The translations under genes were made by a program, and so were the position numbers. The notes under the pieces are model-generated. The model did not search any database. It worked only from the letters and a program-made list of their open reading frames with translations, and was not told the DNA's origin. Source: Chitinophagales bacterium (GTDB lineage: Bacteria > Bacteroidota > Bacteroidia > Chitinophagales > Saprospiraceae). Taken from it: a stretch of 64,000 nucleotides of DNA. Positions 60,442 to 64,000 of the stretch are shown here, in pieces; position 1 is the stretch's first letter; each line of letters begins with the position of its first letter. Location: assembly GCA_017303475.1 (NCBI GenBank), contig JAFLBO010000001.1, positions 496,001-560,000 of the forward strand, given 5' to 3'.

Positions 60442-61383
60442 ATGCGTTCGGCTTATCACGATTTTCGTTTATTCTACAACCAGAGCATTCATCCCGAATT
60501 GCAAAACATGGAACAGCGGCGGCGACGGCTGCTCAGGCTGTTGCTTGTTTCCATCTTGCTCCTGGTAGGCGTGGTAGCCCTGCAAGTCTACATCTCCATC
60601 TTCGTGCTTACCCTGGCGCTGCTCATTCCAGTAGGGCTCTGGATAACTTACCTGGGTTTTCGTGTTCAGGTTTTTTACAAGGAATTCAAACCACGGTTGG
60701 TAACACTATTGCTGGATTTTATTGACAACGATGTCAATTTCAAGTTTGAAGGCTATGACCACAAAGGATTTCTACCGCCCAAAAAATTCCTGGAAAGCAA
60801 AATTTTCACCCGTGCAGATGACTATGTGGGAGAGGATTTGATTCGTGGACAGGTACGAGAAACCCCGTTTGAAGCCTGCGAGTTGCGGGTAAAAGAATTT
60901 TCCGAGGTGCGTAATCGGCTCGATACGGTCTTCAAAGGACTTTTTCTTATCGCTGATTACCAGCGTTGGGATATGAATGGCGGCGTTTTGGCCCTGCCCG
61001 ATGCCTATCGCAAGTACCTGAGTCGCAGTGAACGCGCCTTTCACTTGCTGGGTGGCCGGCGGATTAAAGGTGGGATTCTTCCCGATTTCGAGGCCGTTTT
61101 CGATACCTATGCCACCAAGGATGTGCGCATCAAGGATGTTATTTCGGAAGAGTTTCAGCGAGCTATACTGCGTTTCCGTAAGCGTTTTCAGGAGGTTAAC
61201 CGGGAAAAAGAGATCTATTTTTCCATTATTGGCGATAAAATTTACCTGGCTTTGCGGCAGGACCGGAATTTGCTGGAGCCCTCCCTTTTTCAGTCCAATA
61301 CCAGCTTTGAAGTGGTGCATGAATTTTATGAAGACATACGGCTACTGCTGGAACTGGTCATGGAAGTAGATGCCATGAATTGA
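60442..61383 (+). CDS. DUF3137 family membrane protein
   Basis: A 313-residue protein with two adjacent membrane helices (about 33-76: LRLLLVSILLLVGVVALQVYISIFVLTLALLIPVGLWITYLGF) after a cytoplasmic N-terminus, then a soluble domain with F-E-x-C-E-L-R-V and VFKGLFLIADY, and a late YFSIIGDKIYLALRQDRN segment, typical of DUF3137 (PF11335). No reaction is known. ATG 60442 (MRSAYHDFRLFYNQ) was chosen over TTG 60436; ATG 60508 would still keep both helices. It is probably co-transcribed with the NlpC/P60 gene 65 bases downstream. Confidence 0.82.
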   Translation: MRSAYHDFRLFYNQSIHPELQNMEQRRRRLLRLLLVSILLLVGVVALQVYISIFVLTLALLIPVGLWITYLGFRVQVFYKEFKPRLVTLLLDFIDNDVNFKFEGYDHKGFLPPKKFLESKIFTRADDYVGEDLIRGQVRETPFEACELRVKEFSEVRNRLDTVFKGLFLIADYQRWDMNGGVLALPDAYRKYLSRSERAFHLLGGRRIKGGILPDFEAVFDTYATKDVRIKDVISEEFQRAILRFRKRFQEVNREKEIYFSIIGDKIYLALRQDRNLLEPSLFQSNTSFEVVHEFYEDIRLLLELVMEVDAMN

Positions 61384-61448
61384 ACGTTAAATAAAGCTAA
61401 AGTGCTTTGCAAAAAATGCTTAACTGATTATCCATCAGTTTAATACAC

Positions 61449-61964
61449 ATGATACACGTTAGAACCTTTTGCTTTTTGGCAGCAGTACTCTTTTGGGCCT
61501 CCTGCGACACCACCCGCCCTGTTGTTCCTTCCAAATCCACACCTAAATCTTACACCAACGCTGTGGCAACGCCATTCAGGCAAAAGCTGGTGGACTATGG
61601 GAAAAAATTCGTGGGTACCAACTATAAGTATGCCGGGCAAAGTCCTAAAACCGGTTTCGACTGCTCGGGTTTTACCAGTTATGTCATGAAAGAAAACGGA
61701 GTAACGGTTTCACCTGCATCGGCTATACAGGCTACTGAAGGCAGGAAAGTTCCACTGGACCAGGTTATGCCTGGAGATCTGCTTTTTTTTGGCGAAAGCA
61801 AAAAGAAAATCTCCCACGTCGGACTGGTCGTAAAGCGAGGCCCTGAGGGCATTACCTGCGTACACAGCACCACCAGTCGGGGTGTAATTGTGGAAAATGT
61901 AAGCCAGTCTACTTATTGGAAGGATAAGATATTGTTTGCACGGGATGTGATTTCTGAGGATTAG
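61449..61964 (+). CDS. NlpC/P60 lipoprotein peptidase
   Basis: A 171-residue lipid-anchored cell wall endopeptidase (lipobox ASC, Cys19). The catalytic triad is visible: Cys72 (DCSGF), His123 (ISHVGLV) and His139 (CVHSTTSRG). NlpC/P60 proteins usually cut D-Glu to diamino-acid bonds in peptide stems. Followed by a repeat array and convergent with the dacB gene. Confidence 0.93.
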   Translation: MIHVRTFCFLAAVLFWASCDTTRPVVPSKSTPKSYTNAVATPFRQKLVDYGKKFVGTNYKYAGQSPKTGFDCSGFTSYVMKENGVTVSPASAIQATEGRKVPLDQVMPGDLLFFGESKKKISHVGLVVKRGPEGITCVHSTTSRGVIVENVSQSTYWKDKILFARDVISED

Positions 61965-62121
61965 TGAGGCGCGGAGAGTTTTTTTTACCGCTGAGGCGCG
62001 GAGGCGCAGAGAGCTTTTTTTACCGCGGAGGCGCGGAGAGTTTTTTTTACCGCGGAGGCGCCGATGTGAAAATAATTGGTAGTCTTGTTCTCTGCGTCTC
62101 TGCGTCTCCGCAGTAAAAAAA
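61965..62121. repeat. Degenerate tandem plus inverted repeats of the accessory-repeat family (copy 4)
   Basis: Three tandem copies of a 27-base unit (GAGAG-T7-ACCGCGGAGGCGCG type) at 61965-62065 and one inverted copy at 62090-62121. They share GCGGAGACGC/ACCGCGGAG words with copy 3. They lie between convergent genes, where they can end both messages. The ends are not CRISPR-like (no unique spacers). Confidence 0.7.
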
Positions 62122-62139
62122 GTACTCCGGGTAAAACCC

Positions 62140-63507
62140 TCAAAAACGCTCATAAATCAACTGCAGTATCCGCTGCGATTCCGCCCGATATGGCTTGATC
62201 TGGTTGGTGAAGTTGTTATGCATCAAACTGAATATCAGCATTTTACCACTTTTAGCGCGTAGATACCCACTCAGGCAGGCTACACCACTCATGCCGCCAG
62301 TTTTGGCATGTAAGGGCAGACTGGTTGGCCAGTCTTTAAACGGGCCGTTGCCGCCCGGATACGGAAAATACGACAGGAGTTTTTCCCTGGGCTGTTTATC
62401 CCAAAGTCGCTTCAGTACATAAGCCAATCCGCCCGGACTAATCAAATTATACCGGGAAAGTCCGCTACCGTCTACCCATCTCGGGTTGGGTTTTGCCGAT
62501 GCAAAAGAGGTATTCAACATTTCCTGAATGATCATTTCCTCCTTCAGTGCACCAAATTTCCGGTCGGCGCACATGAGCAACAGTTGTTCGGCCAGGAAAT
62601 TATCACTGACATACATCATCTGGCGCAAAACCGTATCTCTCGGTGTGCTATACAGGGTTCGCCAGGGGCCTTCAACCTCTGTTTCGCAGGAACCCGGAAA
62701 GTTTTGGTAACAAACATGATCAAACGACTTCCCCAATGTATCCGGCAGGTAAAAGGTCATCATACCCCCATCTACCGCCATTTCCGGAATAGGTACTTTG
62801 TCGGTAAAACCAACACCAAAAATGGAATCCGGGTGACTGAGCAGAAAATACGGCAGCTGCTCCAACCTGAAAACACCAACTGTTTTGGGATATAAGTCGT
62901 TCCCTGGTTCAAAAACCGGAGTTCCGGGATGTTTGGGCGTACTTGTCCATTGTCCTTCGCCTGTTTTTTGCCATTGGATCAAATTGCCGTAATACGGAAA
63001 ATCAGAGCGTTCGGCAGCGTATGTATCGTTGTAATCGTCCCAAGCCCAACCCTGACCGTACCGAGGCACTATGCGGCGCTCTATGATCAGCGGGTCTTGC
63101 TGTTGCTTCATCCACTGAAAGGCTGATTGCCAGGCCTGAAAATTCGGGTGCAAAAATGTAGGATCCCCTTTCCCTCTCACCATCCAGCGCTGGTCGTTGG
63201 TGCGGGCCACTTCCAGACTCGGCAGCGAATCGCCCAGGTATTCCAGGCTGGTGGCCAGGGTTAGAATTTTAGTGCAGGAGGCCGGAGTAAACAGCTGCTG
63301 GCCGTTCACTGAAACCAGGGTTTCGCCGGTTTGGGCATCCATCAAAATGAACCCGGTATGCGCATTGGCATACACTTTAGACGACTGGATTTCCCGTTTT
63401 ACCAATGCTGCCTGACGTGCAGTGGCAGATTTGCCTGCAGCACAGGAAGCAAGGGCTGCCAACAACAGCAGCAGCCCTGCAACATACCAAATACGATGTT
63501 GAAACAT
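62140..63507 (-). CDS. dacB: D-alanyl-D-alanine carboxypeptidase/endopeptidase, PBP4 (DacB) family lipoprotein
   Basis: A 455-residue peptidase of MEROPS family S13. Signal with lipobox LASC (Cys22). Penicillin-binding motifs: SxxK as Ser77-Cys-Thr-Lys80, SxN as Ser301-Asp-Asn303, and KTG 402-404 (HAKTGGMSG). The inserts of the PBP4 type lie between motifs one and two. Cuts D-Ala from peptide stems or cross-links. The stop of the permease gene lies three bases upstream of its start. Confidence 0.93.
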   Translation of the reverse strand: MFQHRIWYVAGLLLLLAALASCAAGKSATARQAALVKREIQSSKVYANAHTGFILMDAQTGETLVSVNGQQLFTPASCTKILTLATSLEYLGDSLPSLEVARTNDQRWMVRGKGDPTFLHPNFQAWQSAFQWMKQQQDPLIIERRIVPRYGQGWAWDDYNDTYAAERSDFPYYGNLIQWQKTGEGQWTSTPKHPGTPVFEPGNDLYPKTVGVFRLEQLPYFLLSHPDSIFGVGFTDKVPIPEMAVDGGMMTFYLPDTLGKSFDHVCYQNFPGSCETEVEGPWRTLYSTPRDTVLRQMMYVSDNFLAEQLLLMCADRKFGALKEEMIIQEMLNTSFASAKPNPRWVDGSGLSRYNLISPGGLAYVLKRLWDKQPREKLLSYFPYPGGNGPFKDWPTSLPLHAKTGGMSGVACLSGYLRAKSGKMLIFSLMHNNFTNQIKPYRAESQRILQLIYERF

Positions 63508-63510
63508 GCG

Positions 63511-64000
63511 TTATGCTTTTGCCCTGGCCAGCTTACTGTTGGCGTAACCATAACTGAAATAGATCACCAGGCCAGCCACCAGCCAAATGAAGAAGCCCGC
63601 CCAGCTTTTAGCCGGAATTTGGGCCATCATGTAAAAGCAGGAAACCAAACCCAGGATCGGAATCAGCGACAGGTTGTGCCTGAAGGCCAATACCGCCAGC
63701 ACCAAACTGGTCAGGATGAACAACCACATGGGAATTTTATGTTGAAACAGCGACCACCCGGATTCAAATTTAGCAGAATCCGGCACTGGAGCCGCCTCCA
63801 CTGTCCGGGTGTATACATCGGATTCCAGGGCGCTGAGATAGTCGCCAATGGCGCCATTCGCTGCTGCCATTCCTGCGCTGTCGCGCGCACTCAGGAAGCT
63901 TTGTAGTTCGGGAATTTGCGCCTCAGGCACATGATGCAGGAAATCTTCCACCCCATACAGCTGTTTTTCATTGCTCAGCCAGGCTTTGGTATCCGTTGGA
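63511..64000 (-). CDS. Amino acid permease, C-terminal part (cut by the window edge)
   Basis: The reading frame stays open to the window end, so the 5' part lies beyond it. The visible 163 codons contain a soluble insert and three membrane helices near the C-terminus (PMWLFILTSLVLAVLAF, LIPILGLVSCFYMMAQI, AGFFIWLVAGLVIYFSYGYANSKLARAK). This ending is typical of large APC-family amino acid permeases of Bacteroidota; a GTG at 63951 is not a real start. It reads into dacB with a three-base gap. Confidence 0.75.
   Translation of the reverse strand, partial: PTDTKAWLSNEKQLYGVEDFLHHVPEAQIPELQSFLSARDSAGMAAANGAIGDYLSALESDVYTRTVEAAPVPDSAKFESGWSLFQHKIPMWLFILTSLVLAVLAFRHNLSLIPILGLVSCFYMMAQIPAKSWAGFFIWLVAGLVIYFSYGYANSKLARAKA

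Noticed and set aside
61965..62121. CRISPR-like array between the NlpC and dacB genes
   Set aside because: The units follow each other without unique spacers and include an inverted copy; no cas genes are present.

Overview
The window is a piece of a Bacteroidota chromosome, most likely from the Saprospiria/Chitinophagia side of the phylum. The evidence is a T9SS-type sorting domain (CHU_C-like) on a very large adhesin and a type A-like tail on a second secreted protein, promoters of the Bacteroidota type (-7 TAnnTTTG), a bactofilin, the roughly 465-residue arginine decarboxylase of this phylum, and intergenic inverted repeats of the kind seen in these genomes. KdsB shows a Gram-negative envelope with KDO. 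About 45 protein genes and one tRNA can be supported. No rRNA, insertion sequence, prophage or CRISPR array was seen, and no stretch without a gene exceeds about 300 bases.

Layout. 0-7.2 kb (minus): the adhesin, then tsaD, a membrane protein and a cytochrome c lipoprotein in one run. 7.3-11.7 kb (mostly plus): bactofilin, DUF3822 protein, rsmD, a lipoprotein on the other strand, a LuxE-like acyl-protein synthetase, a phosphodiesterase, tRNA-Arg(CCT) and an unannotated 46-residue gene. 11.7-24 kb: housekeeping and envelope genes (helical protein, acyltransferase, ychF, WbqC, TraB, a SPOR-like membrane protein, fabH, anmK, kdsB, LysM/RlpA protein, lipoprotein, ribH). 24.0 kb: a 28-bp dif site. 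24.1-35.2 kb (plus): arginine decarboxylase, then a long co-directional cluster of a PSD1-type cytochrome, a DUF1501 protein, an NHL protein, two CHB/discoidin-like proteins (one with membrane helices, heme and LRRs) and an ABC exporter pair. 35.2-47 kb: accessory region with a MITE-like element, two small secreted proteins, a 2722-residue RHS protein with an AT-rich tip, and a PD-(D/E)xK-RAMA protein. 47-51.5 kb: a two-subunit NAD-linked formate dehydrogenase. 51.7-64 kb: lipoprotein, GH-like T9SS protein, GTP-cyclohydrolase-II-like protein, SMC, DUF3137 protein, NlpC/P60 lipoprotein, PBP4-type carboxypeptidase and the end of an amino-acid permease.

The strongest finding is that this window spans the replication terminus. 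The sequence at 24007-24034 matches the E. coli dif site at 21 of the 22 bases from CATAAT onward, with an identical XerD arm. Every exact GGGNAGGG octamer found by eye points towards it: four on the plus strand to its left and five on the minus strand to its right. This is the polarity of the FtsK-orienting sequence KOPS. Other points of interest are the large c-heme surface cluster, the RHS protein with an exchanged-looking tip and no adjacent immunity gene, and promoter elements sitting inside terminator loops.
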